NCBI RefSeq assembly: GCF_017798205.1
Contig: NZ_CP060010.1
Span: 3,188,336 to 3,252,335 of the forward strand
Reading direction: 5' to 3'
Source: Cognatishimia activa
GTDB lineage: Bacteria; Pseudomonadota; Alphaproteobacteria; Rhodobacterales; Rhodobacteraceae
Length of the DNA: 64,000 nt
Shown here piece after piece: positions 9,359 through 19,621 of this stretch. The position numbers and the translations under genes were made by a program. Position 1 is the first letter of the stretch. Every line of letters begins with the position of its first letter. Below the pieces are notes generated by a model. That model ran no database searches. It had not been told where the DNA came from and worked only from the letters and a program-made list of their open reading frames with translations.

Positions 9359-11014
9359 TCAGGCAACTCCCGCCAAAAGCGCCTTGGCCGCCTCGCGCGC
9401 GGGATCGGTGACCACGTCGCCCGAGACCATCCGTGCGATTTCGTCGACGCGCTCTTGTTCGTCTAGTGGCACGACTGTTGAGAGGGTCACATCCCCTTCG
9501 ACGCGCTTCTCGACACGCCAGTGATGCGCGCCAAGAGCGGCCACCTGCGGTGAGTGCGTGACCACGAGGATCTGCCCGCCCTTCGCCAAGGATGAAAGAC
9601 GACGGCCTACAGCATCCGCAGTAGCGCCGCCCACGCCTCGGTCGATCTCGTCAAAGATCATGGTGATCTGACTGTCATCGCCACTGAGGCAGACTTTCAA
9701 AGCCAAGAGGAAGCGGCTGAGCTCACCACCTGATGCGATTTTCGCCAGGGGCCCTGAGGGCGCACCGGGGTTCGTGGCGACTTGGAAGGACACGGCGTCG
9801 ATGCCCTCTGGGCCTGCCGTATCGGCCGAGATCTCTGTGGTGAAAACCGCGCGTTCCATTTTCAGCGGCGCAAGTTCTTTCATGACCGCAGCGTCCAGAG
9901 ACTTCGCGGCCGTTTTGCGAGCCGCACTGAGTTTTTCTGCTGCTTTATCAAAGGCATCGCGCGCGGCCTTCGCCGCTGCTTCCAATGCTGCGATATTGCC
10001 TTCGCCTGCGTCCAGCGCCTCCATCTTGGAGCGCATATCGTTGGCAAATGCGCCCAGCTCGTCAGCGGTTACGCCATGTTTGCGCGCCAAGGCGCGGATC
10101 GCGAAAAGACGCTCTTCGATCTGTTCGAGTTCATGCGGGTCAAAGCTCAATTGATCCAGACAGCGCTCAACCCCATTGACCGCCTCGCCGAGCTCTCCCA
10201 TGGCCCGCGCAAGCGCTGCCAAAGGTTCCTCCAAGGGCTCGCCCACCTCAGCCACAGCGCCCTCGAGCCAACGGCTGGCGTCACCCATCGCCCCTTCTGC
10301 CCCGTCAGAGCCAAGCGCATGAAACGCCTTGGTCACGTCTTCGCGCACGCGCTCCGCGGCTTGCATCAGACGACGACGCGCGTCTAGGTCGGCGTCTTCG
10401 CCGGGTTGAGGATCCAGTTGATCCAGCTCTGTGACCGCATGGCGAAGGAACTCTTCCTCGGACTTCATCTCGGCCAGCGCAGACTGAGCTTGCAGCAAAG
10501 ATTTCTGAGCCTTTTGAGCAGCTTGCCACTTGGCGCGCACGTCGGCTTTCAGATCACCAACATCGGCGAATTGATCCAGCAAAGCGCGGTGGCCCTTTGG
10601 GTCCAACAAACCGCGATCGTCGTGCTGACCATGCAGTTCCACCAGATGATCCGAGAGCTGGCGCAGCACTTCGCCAGAACAGCGCCGGTCATTGACCCAC
10701 GCCGTCTTGCGTCCGTCTTGCGTATTCACCCGGCGCAACAACAATGTGTCACCACCCGGCAGCCCAGCCTCTTCAAGGATCGCATGAGCGGGATGGGCGT
10801 CAGGCAGATCGAATTCCGCGACAACCTCGCCACGCTCGGCCCCTGCCCGTACCAATTCCGCGCGACCGCGCCAGCCCAGCACAAAGCCCAAGGAATCCAA
10901 CAGGATCGACTTGCCCGCGCCGGTTTCACCGGTCAGCACATTCAACCCGGGTTGAAGATCCAACTCCAACCGGTCGATGATCAACATGTCCCGAATTTCC
11001 AGCGCCCGAAGCAT
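9359..11014 (-). CDS. recN: DNA repair protein RecN
   Basis: SMC-like ATPase that acts early in double-strand break repair and holds broken ends together. The 551-residue product begins MLRALEIRDMLIIDRLEL and has Walker A GETGAGKS at 29-36, a long alpha-helical coiled-coil middle (about 150-370), the ABC signature region GELSRFLLALK and Walker B TMIFDEIDRGVGG. Length and motif order fit RecN. It follows bamD by 30 bases on the same strand and is probably the last gene of the lpxC-bamD-recN stretch. I see no clear LexA box near its start, but did not search exhaustively. Confidence 0.95.
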   Translation of the reverse strand: MLRALEIRDMLIIDRLELDLQPGLNVLTGETGAGKSILLDSLGFVLGWRGRAELVRAGAERGEVVAEFDLPDAHPAHAILEEAGLPGGDTLLLRRVNTQDGRKTAWVNDRRCSGEVLRQLSDHLVELHGQHDDRGLLDPKGHRALLDQFADVGDLKADVRAKWQAAQKAQKSLLQAQSALAEMKSEEEFLRHAVTELDQLDPQPGEDADLDARRRLMQAAERVREDVTKAFHALGSDGAEGAMGDASRWLEGAVAEVGEPLEEPLAALARAMGELGEAVNGVERCLDQLSFDPHELEQIEERLFAIRALARKHGVTADELGAFANDMRSKMEALDAGEGNIAALEAAAKAARDAFDKAAEKLSAARKTAAKSLDAAVMKELAPLKMERAVFTTEISADTAGPEGIDAVSFQVATNPGAPSGPLAKIASGGELSRFLLALKVCLSGDDSQITMIFDEIDRGVGGATADAVGRRLSSLAKGGQILVVTHSPQVAALGAHHWRVEKRVEGDVTLSTVVPLDEQERVDEIARMVSGDVVTDPAREAAKALLAGVA

Positions 11015-11044
11015 CAGCCCACCCGAATTACGTTCCGGCGCCGG

Positions 11045-11896
11045 TTACAGCCACTTGCCCTTGACCGTCTGACGATAAATGCTCGCCAGCCAACCGTTGC
11101 CCCGTGCTTTGGGTTCCAGCCCCTGGCCCGTCAACAGTCGATAGCTGTCTTCATACCATTCAGTCGAGCGGAAGTTATGCCCCAGAATGGCACCCGCGGT
11201 CTGTGCTTCGTCGGTCAGACCAAGCGAGAGATAAGCTTCAACCAGTCGATGCAGCGCCTCTGGCGTGTGAGTCGTGGTTTCAAAGTCCTCAACCACAACG
11301 CGGAACCGGTTGATCGAGGCCGCATAATTGTCGCGCTTGAGGTAATAGCGCCCGATTTCCATCTCTTTGGCCGCGAGGTGGTCAAAGGCCAACTCGAACT
11401 TCAGCACAGAAGACCGCGCATATTCGCTGTCCGGATAGGTTTCGATCACAGCACGCAGGGCTTGCAACGCTTGGAACGTGAGGCCCTGGTCGCGGCCAAC
11501 TTCGTCGATCTGATCGTAATAGCTGAGCGCCAAGAGGTACTGCGCATAGGCCGCATCGTCATCCACTGGGTAAAAATCGATGAACCGCTGCGCAGCGCTG
11601 CGGCTGTTTTCGTAATCTTTATCAAGGTGATAGGCATAGGCCTGCATGATCAAGGCGCGTTTGGCGTAGTCGGAATATGGATAAAGCCTTTCCACTTCCG
11701 AGAAATAGAACGCCGCATCATCCGGCGCGCGGTTTTCGATTTCATATTCGCCGCGCTCATAGATCTGGCGGGCGGTGAAATTCTCAAGCTCTGGATCCGG
11801 GGCAAAGAGGCCTGCACCTCGGTCACCACAGGCCGACAGCAAAAGTGTCGAGGCCAAAAGAACTGATCCCAGTTTGCGTGACATAGAGACTGCCAT
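11045..11896 (-). CDS. bamD: Outer membrane assembly lipoprotein BamD
   Basis: Essential lipoprotein of the BAM complex, which folds beta-barrel proteins into the outer membrane. The 283-residue product has a lipoprotein signal with lipobox LLSAC (lipid-carrying C23) and then tetratricopeptide-like repeats, visible in recurring pairs such as AFYFSEVERLYPYSDYAKRA and AQRFIDFYPVDDDAAYA. The start at 11896 follows AAAAAGG; a start at 11917 is also open but has no ribosome site. It sits between lpxC and recN, the usual alphaproteobacterial order. Confidence 0.92.
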   Translation of the reverse strand: MAVSMSRKLGSVLLASTLLLSACGDRGAGLFAPDPELENFTARQIYERGEYEIENRAPDDAAFYFSEVERLYPYSDYAKRALIMQAYAYHLDKDYENSRSAAQRFIDFYPVDDDAAYAQYLLALSYYDQIDEVGRDQGLTFQALQALRAVIETYPDSEYARSSVLKFELAFDHLAAKEMEIGRYYLKRDNYAASINRFRVVVEDFETTTHTPEALHRLVEAYLSLGLTDEAQTAGAILGHNFRSTEWYEDSYRLLTGQGLEPKARGNGWLASIYRQTVKGKWL

Positions 11897-12011
11897 TCTG
11901 TTTACCTTTTTGAGCATCGCTTAAGACATAATGCGTCCCAAGCGTTTAGCATAGAATGTAGCGAGGAAAAAAGACTTTGGCGACGGGGCATTTGCCCTTG
12001 CCACATCAAAG

Positions 12012-12932
12012 TCACGCGACCGCCGGTACCTCTGACAGTCGTACGCCCATGCCCGGCAGTTTTGCGCAGGTGTTTTCAGAGCATTCCACAAAGCTATAGG
12101 CCATAGGATCCGCGAACAGCTTGCGCAGCAAGGCGTTGGTCAGTGCGTGCCCGGCACGGTGGCCTTTATAGGCCCCAAGGATCGGCGCGCCCGCTGTATA
12201 AAGGTCGCCCAAAGCATCCAGCATCTTGTGGCGCACAGGCTCATTGTCGCGACGCAGGCTGCCGGCTTCGATCTTGGACCCGTCAAAAACAATCGCATTT
12301 TCACCCGGAACACCGCCAAGGGCCAAACCGTTGGATTGCATCGCAATCACGTCAGAGCGGCGACAGAAGGTGCGGCTGTCGCACAGCTCGCGCACAAAGG
12401 TGCCGTTCGCCATATTCAGCGTATGTTGCTGAACGCCGATGGCCGCGTCTTCAAAATCGATGTGGAAGTCGATTTCCAGATTGTCCGCTGGGGTCAGTTC
12501 CGCCCAAGCATCGCCCACGTCTACACGGATCGGCTTTTCAACCTTGATCGCGCGGATCGGAGAGGCCTGCTCTTGCAGGCCGCGGGACAGAATGGTTTTC
12601 ACGAAGGGCGCGCTTGAGCCATCCATGATTGGAACTTCAGGCCCATCAATTTCGATCAGAGCATTATGCACGCCACAGCCTGCAAGGGCCGCCATGATAT
12701 GCTCGATGGTCGAAACAGAAACGCCAGAAGAATTCTTGATTAGAGTGCAGAGAGGAGATTGTTCCACATTGTCCCAACGCGCCGCGATCATCGGATCCCC
12801 GTCCAGCACGTCAACGCGGCGGAACCAGATACCATAGTCGGCGGAGGCGGGTTCAATCACCATACGCACAGGCTTACCAGAATGTAGCCCGACCCCGGTG
12901 AAACGAATTGTAGAACGCAAAGTATTTTGCAC
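12012..12932 (-). CDS. lpxC: UDP-3-O-acyl-N-acetylglucosamine deacetylase LpxC
   Basis: Zinc amidase catalysing the committed step of lipid A synthesis. The 306-residue product shows H78 in STIEHIMAAL, H235 and D239 in VRHKMLDALGDL, and the catalytic base H262 in YKGHRAGH. The start is GTG at 12932, with GGGGAC upstream. It is 203 bases downstream of ftsZ and separated from it by a terminator, so it probably has its own promoter. In many Gram-negatives LpxC is controlled by proteolysis; the C-terminus here ends RLSEVPAVA, and I draw no conclusion about a degradation tag. Confidence 0.96.
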   Translation of the reverse strand: MQNTLRSTIRFTGVGLHSGKPVRMVIEPASADYGIWFRRVDVLDGDPMIAARWDNVEQSPLCTLIKNSSGVSVSTIEHIMAALAGCGVHNALIEIDGPEVPIMDGSSAPFVKTILSRGLQEQASPIRAIKVEKPIRVDVGDAWAELTPADNLEIDFHIDFEDAAIGVQQHTLNMANGTFVRELCDSRTFCRRSDVIAMQSNGLALGGVPGENAIVFDGSKIEAGSLRRDNEPVRHKMLDALGDLYTAGAPILGAYKGHRAGHALTNALLRKLFADPMAYSFVECSENTCAKLPGMGVRLSEVPAVA

Positions 12933-13086
12933 AGGCAGTCCCCAGTTTTACGGCTCCCCAACCGTAGGGAAAGCTCTAAAGGGCGCGGGCCGGTGAAACA
13001 ATTCAAAGATTGCGACGGGTCGAAACATGACATGCACAGATCGGCATATTTTCGCCAAAACATGCATAAGCATCTGATTTAAAACA

Positions 13087-13113
13087 AATAAAGCCGCCTA
13101 ACAAGGCGGCCTT
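13087..13113 (-). terminator. Intrinsic terminator after ftsZ
   Basis: Read on the minus strand, GCCGCC-TTGTTA-GGCGGC is followed by TTTATTTGTTTT. It lies 22 bases after the ftsZ stop. It should separate ftsZ from lpxC transcription. Confidence 0.8.
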
Positions 13114-13135
13114 ACTTTGTTACAAACTGTAATCT

Positions 13136-14701
13136 TTAGTTGGCTTGACGCCGCAGGAAGGCTGGGATTTCGATACGATCCTGCTCTTCTTCTTCCATTG
13201 GTGCCGGCTGCATTTGCGGCTCTTGGCGCGCGACCTGAGCACCTGCGTCCTTGGAATGACCTGTCATGCGACCGATCAAAGAGTTGATACCGAATTTACG
13301 CTCTTCTGGCTGAGGCGCTGGCTCAACTGCAACGATCTTTTCGCGTTCCTGTGGTGCGGACGGCACCTTGGAAACCGCGGTGCGCAGACGTGCGAGTGCC
13401 TCTGGAGACGGCGTGCCCGGTGCTGGTGCTTTTGGCGCGACAAAAGCCTCTGGCTCATCGTCCACATAGTCTGTTTGCGGCTGGAATTGCGCGACCTGCG
13501 GCTGATAGGCCGGAGGTGGCAGGTCATCTGTTGCCGCTGGGGTCTGCTCTTCGAACAGATCTTCCATCTGATCCTCAGAGGCCGCTTGTTCTGCATCAAA
13601 CTCGCTGAACAGTGCAGGCTCTTCTGGTGCAGTTGCCGGCGCGGCAGCAACAGGTGCTGGCGCTGGCTCTGGTTCGGCTTGCTTCAGCGGCTCGGACAGT
13701 TTGCGGCGCGCCACTGGGGTGTCCATGATAACTTCGCTTGCATCGATGCCGGTCGCGACGACGGACACGCGCATGCCACCATCCAAGGACGTGTCCATGG
13801 TGGATCCAACGATGATATTTGCTTCTGGATCAACTTCTTCGCGGATGCGGTTGGCTGCTTCGTCCAGTTCAAACAGGGTAAGGTCTTCGCCGCCGGTGAT
13901 GTTGATAAGCACACCACGCGCGCCACGCAGGCTGATTTCGTCCAAGAGTGGGTTGGCGATGGCTTTTTCCGCCGCCTGGATCGCACGATCCTCGCCGGTT
14001 GCTTCGCCGGTGCCCATCATGGCTTTGCCCATCTCGTCCATCACGGCACGAACGTCTGCAAAGTCGAGGTTGATAAGGCCCGGACGCACCATCAGGTCGG
14101 TCACGCCTTTGACGCCTTGGTAAAGAACATCATCGGCCATCGAGAAGGCTTCGGTGAAGGTGGTTTTCTCATTCGCCAGACGGAACAGGTTCTGGTTTGG
14201 AATGATGATAAGAGTGTCGACGACTTTCTGAAGCGCTTCAACGCCGGCTTCCGCCTGACGCATGCGCTTGGCGCCTTCGAATTGGAATGGCTTGGTGACG
14301 ACCCCAACGGTCAAAACACCCAGCTCGCGGGCCGCTTGTGCGATGATTGGGGCCGCGCCGGTACCGGTGCCGCCGCCCATGCCTGCGGTGATGAAACACA
14401 TATGAGAGCCAGCGAGGTGATCGACGATCTGTTCGATGCTCTCTTCTGCTGCGGCCGCACCCACGGTTGGGCGTGCCCCTGCGCCAAGGCCCTCGGTGGC
14501 TTTGACACCCAGTTGAACCCGCGCCTTGGCATCATTCTGTTGAAGCGCCTGTGCGTCTGTGTTCGCGACGACGAAATCGACACCCTCAAGCTCTTTGGCG
14601 ATCATATTGTTGACCGCGTTGCCGCCTGCCCCGCCAACACCGAACACGGTGATACGTGGTTTGAGGTCTTCCTGCTCCTGGAAGGTCAGATTCAATGCCA
14701 T
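13136..14701 (-). CDS. ftsZ: Cell division protein FtsZ
   Basis: Tubulin-like GTPase that forms the cytokinetic ring. The GTP-binding tubulin signature GGGTGTG lies at 109-115 and the T7-loop region is [11 protein letters not shown]. The globular core ends near residue 320. It is followed by a long proline- and glutamine-rich linker (about 325-505) and the conserved C-terminal peptide [11 protein letters not shown], which binds FtsA and other partners. At 521 residues this is long, as in other Rhodobacterales. The start at 14701 (MALNLTF) is preferred over 14746 because it matches the family and has AGGCGG upstream. A 369-base gap separates it from ftsA. Confidence 0.97.
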   Translation of the reverse strand: MALNLTFQEQEDLKPRITVFGVGGAGGNAVNNMIAKELEGVDFVVANTDAQALQQNDAKARVQLGVKATEGLGAGARPTVGAAAAEESIEQIVDHLAGSHMCFITAGMGGGTGTGAAPIIAQAARELGVLTVGVVTKPFQFEGAKRMRQAEAGVEALQKVVDTLIIIPNQNLFRLANEKTTFTEAFSMADDVLYQGVKGVTDLMVRPGLINLDFADVRAVMDEMGKAMMGTGEATGEDRAIQAAEKAIANPLLDEISLRGARGVLINITGGEDLTLFELDEAANRIREEVDPEANIIVGSTMDTSLDGGMRVSVVATGIDASEVIMDTPVARRKLSEPLKQAEPEPAPAPVAAAPATAPEEPALFSEFDAEQAASEDQMEDLFEEQTPAATDDLPPPAYQPQVAQFQPQTDYVDDEPEAFVAPKAPAPGTPSPEALARLRTAVSKVPSAPQEREKIVAVEPAPQPEERKFGINSLIGRMTGHSKDAGAQVARQEPQMQPAPMEEEEQDRIEIPAFLRRQAN

Positions 14702-15070
14702 CAGAATGTCCGCCTGTCTTGCCCCGAATTTACGGGTGTTTTTCATCTACTCTCTAATAGTCATAGCGTTCACAACGCGCTACGTCACGCCCAAAAGCGG
14801 TATCAGCCACAAAATATGGCCAAAATACGACTTAGACCCGCGTGATTTCGCCCAAAATGCAAAATACAGTGGGAATCTGAGGGTTAGGACACAAAAAGAG
14901 GGATTGGACGGCCCCTTAAGGGCAGTCGGCGTGTGGTGATTCACAGGTTTGGCGAAGCTGCTCTGCCTGCCAGTGGCACGTTTTGTGCCTTTGTAAGACT
15001 CACCTTAGCCGAATCTATCCTTGCTGTCGACGGTCAGTCCTTCTGATGGGGTAGACTATTCATGATGGGC
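14702..15070 (-). promoter_or_regulatory. Long ftsA-ftsZ intergenic region, likely ftsZ promoter region
   Basis: 369 bases without a credible gene, unusual inside a cluster where neighbours mostly overlap. It holds short inverted repeats (GCCCCTTAAGGGC near 14911-14925; GGCAC-GTTTT-GTGCC near 14980-14994) but no clear terminator for ftsA. It most likely carries a dedicated ftsZ promoter. I could not place a convincing -35/-10 pair or a CtrA box (TTAA-N7-TTAA). Confidence 0.5.
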
Positions 15071-16405
15071 CTACCAATTCGCTTTAAACCACCGCACGGC
15101 GCGGCGGAAACTTTTGACGCCGTGATGTTCAACCGGCAGGTCGAAATCCCAGCATTCATCTTGCGGGCGGGTCGCAAAGAGACACATACCAACCGAAGAG
15201 CTGAACCCCGGCCCTGTCGTGGCCTGTGGCAGGCCATGGACGCGGATCGGACGACCCAGACGCACTTGCTGCCCGAGGATACGGCTTGCGAGTCCATCAA
15301 GACCCGGCATCTGGCTCGCGCCGCCGGTCAGAACGATTTTCTGGCTTGGCAGATGCTCGAACCCGGCGGCATCGAGACGTTTGCGGGCTTCTTCGAGGAT
15401 TTCTTCGACGCGAGGACGGATGATCCCAATAAGTTCCGCGCGGCTGACCTGACGGCGGTCATGTTCCCAATCGCCGGTCTCGCCATTGATCTCGATCATC
15501 TCGCGATCATCCATGCCGGTGGCCTGAACGCCGCCGTAGAAAGTTTTTATCCGTTCAGCCGTCGCGGCGGGCACCTGAAGGCCCATCGAGATATCGCTGG
15601 TCACGTGATCCCCGCCCATACGCACCGCATCGGCATAAATCATGTGTTTCTTCATAAAGATCGAAATGCTGGTTGAACCGCCGCCAAGGTCGATACAGGC
15701 CGCGCCCAGTTCTTGCTCGTCTTCAACGAGAGCCGCGAGCCCCGACACATAGGCCGAATTCGCGATGCCCGCGAGCTCCAGATCGCAGCGCTTTACACAA
15801 TGGGCAAGGTTCGCGACGACCGAAGCGTCCACAGTCAGCATATGCATATCACAGCTGAGGTTCTGCCCCACCTGGCCGCGTGGATCGCCAAGACCACTGC
15901 GGTGATCCAGCGCAAAGTTCACCGGATGGGCATGCAGAACCTCGCGCCCTGCCCCGATGTCGGGAGTTTCGCACCTAGAGAGCACGTGGGCGACGTCATG
16001 TTCAGTAACTTCCTGCGCCATCACCTCGACGCGGCCATCCAGACCGTAAGAGCGAGGAGACGCGCCCGAGAAACAGGCAATCACATGATCAACGCGGATC
16101 TGCGCCATCTTTTGGGCCGCTTGCACCGCCGTCCGGATCGCGCGTTCCGTTTCCTGCATCGCCGAGATCTCGCCAAAGCGTACGCCACGCGACCGTGTCG
16201 ACGCGGCTCCGATCACCCTAAACCCGCTTTGCCCCGCCAAAGGTCCGATACCATCCATGTCTCCGACTTGGTCCACGCCATCAAAGCGCAGAACCAAACA
16301 GGCGATTTTCGAAGACCCAACGTCCAAAATCGCAACAACACCACGTTGCATCGCGGCTTTTCGCATGGCGCGCATCGCGCGTTGTGATTGATAGAGGTCG
16401 CCCAT
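15071..16405 (-). CDS. ftsA: Cell division protein FtsA
   Basis: Actin-like ATPase that tethers FtsZ to the membrane and recruits late division proteins. The 444-residue product has the phosphate-1 motif AILDVGSSKIACLV (about 25-38), the second ATPase block CIDLGGGSTSISIF and the adenosine motif VLTGGASQMPGL. It ends in KSFRRAVRWFKANW, a short basic, aromatic C-terminus that fits the membrane-targeting amphipathic helix. The start ATG overlaps the ftsQ stop by one base (TAATG), so translation is probably coupled to ftsQ. Confidence 0.96.
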   Translation of the reverse strand: MGDLYQSQRAMRAMRKAAMQRGVVAILDVGSSKIACLVLRFDGVDQVGDMDGIGPLAGQSGFRVIGAASTRSRGVRFGEISAMQETERAIRTAVQAAQKMAQIRVDHVIACFSGASPRSYGLDGRVEVMAQEVTEHDVAHVLSRCETPDIGAGREVLHAHPVNFALDHRSGLGDPRGQVGQNLSCDMHMLTVDASVVANLAHCVKRCDLELAGIANSAYVSGLAALVEDEQELGAACIDLGGGSTSISIFMKKHMIYADAVRMGGDHVTSDISMGLQVPAATAERIKTFYGGVQATGMDDREMIEINGETGDWEHDRRQVSRAELIGIIRPRVEEILEEARKRLDAAGFEHLPSQKIVLTGGASQMPGLDGLASRILGQQVRLGRPIRVHGLPQATTGPGFSSSVGMCLFATRPQDECWDFDLPVEHHGVKSFRRAVRWFKANW

Positions 16406-17325
16406 TATTCTTTTACCCCCAAGCTCGTTTTGCGCACATCCCACCAGTTCTCGACAGAATTCTCCGCAACCCTCAACGTCGGCCTATTGCCGATCCGCAG
16501 ATCGACCACCGACACGTCTCTTTCTAATAAGTCCTGCACCTGCGCCATCGCTACGATGCGCTCCAGCGCGCCGACCGCTCCGTTTTCAGGCAGCATGATG
16601 CGTTGATCTCGATCCAGCACGATGTCCCAGCGCCGATTTCCGACCCAAGCCAAGCCGCGCACCCGATCGCCCAAAGGCGCTGCAACTTTCAGCAATTGCA
16701 GTGCTTCTTTAGCATGCACATCAGCCCCAACGCCCGCCATCAACGGCAGATCGCCATGCGCCAGACGCCCTTTTGCAGCCGAAACCACAAACCCTTCGGC
16801 ATCCACCAGCTGCAGGCCATCCTGCGTGCGCCACAAGAGGACCGGCGTCCGTTCTTCAATCGCGATCTGCAGCACATTGCCATCGATCTTGATCTGAGCC
16901 GACTTGACCGGAGACAGCCCCAAAAGTGTCTCACGCATCGCGGCCACATCGATATCAAAGCTGCTGATGGGAAAATCTGTATGCAGAACTTCTCGAATGT
17001 CGCCAGCCAGGATCGGGCCCGCCCCATCGATGGTCATCGCGCCAACCATGAACTCGGGCCGCTCCACAAAACTGGTGCGCAGATCTTGCAGCATTAGGAA
17101 GAAGTTATCCGAGCGCTCTTGATCCGCGAAATAGGCATTGACTGCCAAGACGGCGAATACAAAAGGCGCAACAACGCGCAGAGCAAAGCGAAACAGCGGC
17201 GTGAGCATCATCCGTTCATAGCGATACCAGAAACGAGACGGCGCGGGATCCGACTTGGCCGCGCGCGGCTGTGGTTTAGGAGCCGGACGATAATAGCTGG
17301 GACGCGTCGCAGTTATCTGTTGCAT
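16405..17325 (-). CDS. ftsQ: Cell division protein FtsQ
   Basis: Bitopic inner-membrane divisome protein linking cytoplasmic and periplasmic division proteins through FtsB/FtsL. The 306-residue protein has a basic cytoplasmic N-terminus, one membrane segment (FALRVVAPFVFAVLAVNAYF), a POTRA domain (about 105-175, beginning near MTIDGAGPILAGD) and the FtsQ domain. The start at 17325 follows GGAGGATGCATC, a strong ribosome site that lies inside the 3' end of ddl; the two genes overlap by 13 bases. An open frame back to 17346 has no better signal. Confidence 0.93.
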   Translation of the reverse strand: MQQITATRPSYYRPAPKPQPRAAKSDPAPSRFWYRYERMMLTPLFRFALRVVAPFVFAVLAVNAYFADQERSDNFFLMLQDLRTSFVERPEFMVGAMTIDGAGPILAGDIREVLHTDFPISSFDIDVAAMRETLLGLSPVKSAQIKIDGNVLQIAIEERTPVLLWRTQDGLQLVDAEGFVVSAAKGRLAHGDLPLMAGVGADVHAKEALQLLKVAAPLGDRVRGLAWVGNRRWDIVLDRDQRIMLPENGAVGALERIVAMAQVQDLLERDVSVVDLRIGNRPTLRVAENSVENWWDVRKTSLGVKE

Positions 17326-18233
17326 GATGCATCCTCCACCAACCACTTACACAACTCTGGAAACGAAATACCGACGGCCTGCGCCTGCTCTGGGCTGAGG
17401 CTTGTTGGGGTCATGCCGGGCTGAGTGTTGGTTTCAAGCAGAATGAGCCCTGCGAGGCCTTTGCTTTCATCCCAGCGGAAATCGGTACGGGAAATGCCAC
17501 GACAGCCCAGAACCTGATGGGCTTTCAGAGACATCTCCATACAGGCGTCAAAAATTTCGGAGGGCACATTGGCGGGCACCTCGTGACGAGAGCCCCCTTC
17601 CGCATATTTCGCGTGATAGTCATACCAACTGTCGGTGATAATATCCGTGACCGTCAAAGCGCGGTCCCCCATGACAGTACAGGTCAACTCGCGGCCATCC
17701 ACATAGTCCTCGACCATCAGCTCATCCGGCATATCCGGCGCAAGCGTGGGAGGGCCATTGGCGGCCTCTTGAACAATATAGACACCAACAGAGGAGCCCT
17801 CATTATAAGGCTTCACCACATAGGGCGGCTCCATCACATGGTGGGATTCAATCTCGTCACGCTGCGCCAAGAGGCTTGCGGCCACAGGAAGTCCAGCAGC
17901 GCGATAGGCCTCTTTGGACTTTTCCTTGTCCATGGCAACGGCGGAACTCATGACACCGGAATGGGTATAGGGGATCTGCATCCATTCCAGCAGACCCTGC
18001 ACACAGCCATCCTCGCCCCAGCGACCATGCAGGGCGTTAAAGACAACATCCGGCTTTATTCTCATCAAGTCCTGAGCCAAGTCGCGGTCGGCTACGACCT
18101 CGACAACCTCAAAACCTGCTTCCCTCAACGCAGCGGCACATTCTTTACCCGTCGACAGAGACACCTCGCGTTCGGCCGAGGGGCCACCCATCACTACCGC
18201 TACCTTTTGGGGTGTTCTGCTCGAACTACCCAC
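17313..18233 (-). CDS. ddl: D-alanine--D-alanine ligase
   Basis: ATP-grasp ligase making the D-Ala-D-Ala dipeptide that murF adds to the peptidoglycan precursor. The 306-residue product shows the N-terminal VVMGGPSAEREVSL, the HGRWGEDGCVQGLLE block, and the C-terminal metal and ligand residues in RTDFRWDE and LETNTQPGMTPTSL. The start is GTG at 18233 with GAGG eight bases upstream; no closer ATG precedes the MGGPSAE motif. Its 3' end carries the ftsQ ribosome site. It is 162 bases from murB. Confidence 0.95.
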   Translation of the reverse strand: MGSSSRTPQKVAVVMGGPSAEREVSLSTGKECAAALREAGFEVVEVVADRDLAQDLMRIKPDVVFNALHGRWGEDGCVQGLLEWMQIPYTHSGVMSSAVAMDKEKSKEAYRAAGLPVAASLLAQRDEIESHHVMEPPYVVKPYNEGSSVGVYIVQEAANGPPTLAPDMPDELMVEDYVDGRELTCTVMGDRALTVTDIITDSWYDYHAKYAEGGSRHEVPANVPSEIFDACMEMSLKAHQVLGCRGISRTDFRWDESKGLAGLILLETNTQPGMTPTSLSPEQAQAVGISFPELCKWLVEDASCNR

Positions 18234-18395
18234 GTTAACAGCCTCAATTTTCCGAGCCTTTTTCGGCCCTTGTTTATTGCCCTTTTTAAGGCGATCTCCG
18301 CCGACTCTTAGGGTCTCATGTACGCGCCAGCCCGGTTCTCCGGCACCGACTGATATTTCATGTCCAGATCTTATGCCCGGATCATTGATTGCAAA

Positions 18396-19316
18396 TCAGT
18401 CATACTCGCCAATTCGCTTAATTTCCCATTGTAGCTCTATTCCGCTGTTTTCGAAAACCTTTTTTCGCACCTCTTCGCCAAGATTTTCGAGATCAGCCGC
18501 CGTGGCGTCGCCGGTATTGATCATAAAATTGCTGTGTTTCTGGCTCATTTGCGCGCCGCCCACCCTGGCCCCACGCATGCCCGCGTCATCAATCACCTTC
18601 CACGCCTTTAGGTCGTGTACGTCATCTGCGCGCCCTGTGCTGGAAAAACCGGCTGGATTGCGGAACGTACTGCCTGCGCTGCGGTCTTTGGTCGGCTGCG
18701 TGGCGTCGCGTTTTTCCAGTTGCGACTGCATGCGAGCGCTCAGCTCCTCAGGGTCGCCGCTGGGGGCCTTAAACGTGGCTTCCACAAGAACCCAGCCTTC
18801 TGGCAAATCCGATTGGCGGTATTGAAAGTTCAAGTCATCGGCGGTGAGCGTCACCAGTTCTCCGCCCCGGGTCACAGCTTTGGCCGAGACAAAAACATCA
18901 GCAATATAAGAGCCATAGCAGCCGGCGTTCATGCAAACCGCACCACCGATAGCGCCCGGAATGGTGCGCAGGAAGGTCAGATCCACGCCCTGCTCTGCTG
19001 TTTTACGCGCCACATGCGCATCAAGCGCCGCGACGCCTGCGGTCACGCGATTGCCCTCGACCTCTATCTGGTTAAACCCGCGCCCCATGCGGATGACGAC
19101 GGCCCGAAGCCCACCGTCGCGAATGATCAGATTGCTGCCCACGCCCATTGGGAAAACCGCAACCTCTGGGTCCAGATCACGCAGAAAATCCTGCAAATCC
19201 GATACATCCTGAGGTTGAAAAAGATAATCCGCTGGCCCACCGACCCGAAGCCACGTCAGATCCGCCAAAAGGCGGTTTTCTGTGATTTTTCCACGAACGC
19301 TTGGCAAGCCGCTCAT
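18396..19316 (-). CDS. murB: UDP-N-acetylenolpyruvoylglucosamine reductase MurB
   Basis: FAD enzyme reducing UDP-GlcNAc-enolpyruvate to UDP-MurNAc with NADPH. The 306-residue product has the FAD-binding pattern [11 protein letters not shown] and [13 protein letters not shown], the [15 protein letters not shown] block, and the catalytic serine region AGSTFRNP. This is the short type II form. The start at 19316 overlaps the stop of the upstream small membrane protein by four bases (ATGA), which indicates translational coupling; the longer frame from 19355 would run into that gene. Confidence 0.95.
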   Translation of the reverse strand: MSGLPSVRGKITENRLLADLTWLRVGGPADYLFQPQDVSDLQDFLRDLDPEVAVFPMGVGSNLIIRDGGLRAVVIRMGRGFNQIEVEGNRVTAGVAALDAHVARKTAEQGVDLTFLRTIPGAIGGAVCMNAGCYGSYIADVFVSAKAVTRGGELVTLTADDLNFQYRQSDLPEGWVLVEATFKAPSGDPEELSARMQSQLEKRDATQPTKDRSAGSTFRNPAGFSSTGRADDVHDLKAWKVIDDAGMRGARVGGAQMSQKHSNFMINTGDATAADLENLGEEVRKKVFENSGIELQWEIKRIGEYD

Positions 19317-19621
19317 CGCTCTGACCCCCTCGGTTTGATCCGCTCTATTCGCCAATTCACCGCATAGCCGAGCAAGGCCCCAAGGCCAAGACCGACGAGC
19401 GGAGGTAAACAGGCGGTTAACCAGAACAGGAAAAGACGGAAGCTGTCCCAGCCCTCAAGCAGTTCGGCCCAGATGAAAACACCGATATTCAGACCGCCCA
19501 GAAGGGTTGAGAGCAACAGGATGACCCGCCAGGAATCCCGCTGTGTCAGAACGAAACCCGTGATCCCCAAAAGGATCATCAAAGTGCCTCCGATCAGCAG
19601 CAGAATTTCAGCTGGCACCAT
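19313..19621 (-). CDS. Small three-helix membrane protein in the dcw cluster
   Basis: A 102-residue very hydrophobic protein with about three membrane segments (roughly 6-25, 32-52 and 62-90) and a basic cytoplasmic tail ([14 protein letters not shown]). I do not recognise a named family. It lies between the DUF2484 gene and murB; its ATG at 19621 sits inside the end of the DUF2484 gene (14-base overlap, with AGAGGG upstream) and its stop overlaps the murB start. The double overlap makes it very likely to be translated. A role in cell-wall synthesis or division is inferred from position only. Confidence 0.75.
   Translation of the reverse strand: MVPAEILLLIGGTLMILLGITGFVLTQRDSWRVILLLSTLLGGLNIGVFIWAELLEGWDSFRLFLFWLTACLPPLVGLGLGALLGYAVNWRIERIKPRGSER

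Noticed and set aside
10406..11866. 486-codon plus-strand open frame across recN and bamD
   Set aside because: Antisense to two well-supported genes, with no ribosome site or recognisable domain; a GC-skew artefact.
13145..14845. 566-codon open frame antisense to ftsZ
   Set aside because: It mirrors ftsZ codons on the other strand; its composition (many Cys, Trp, Arg, His) matches no protein family and ftsZ is certain.
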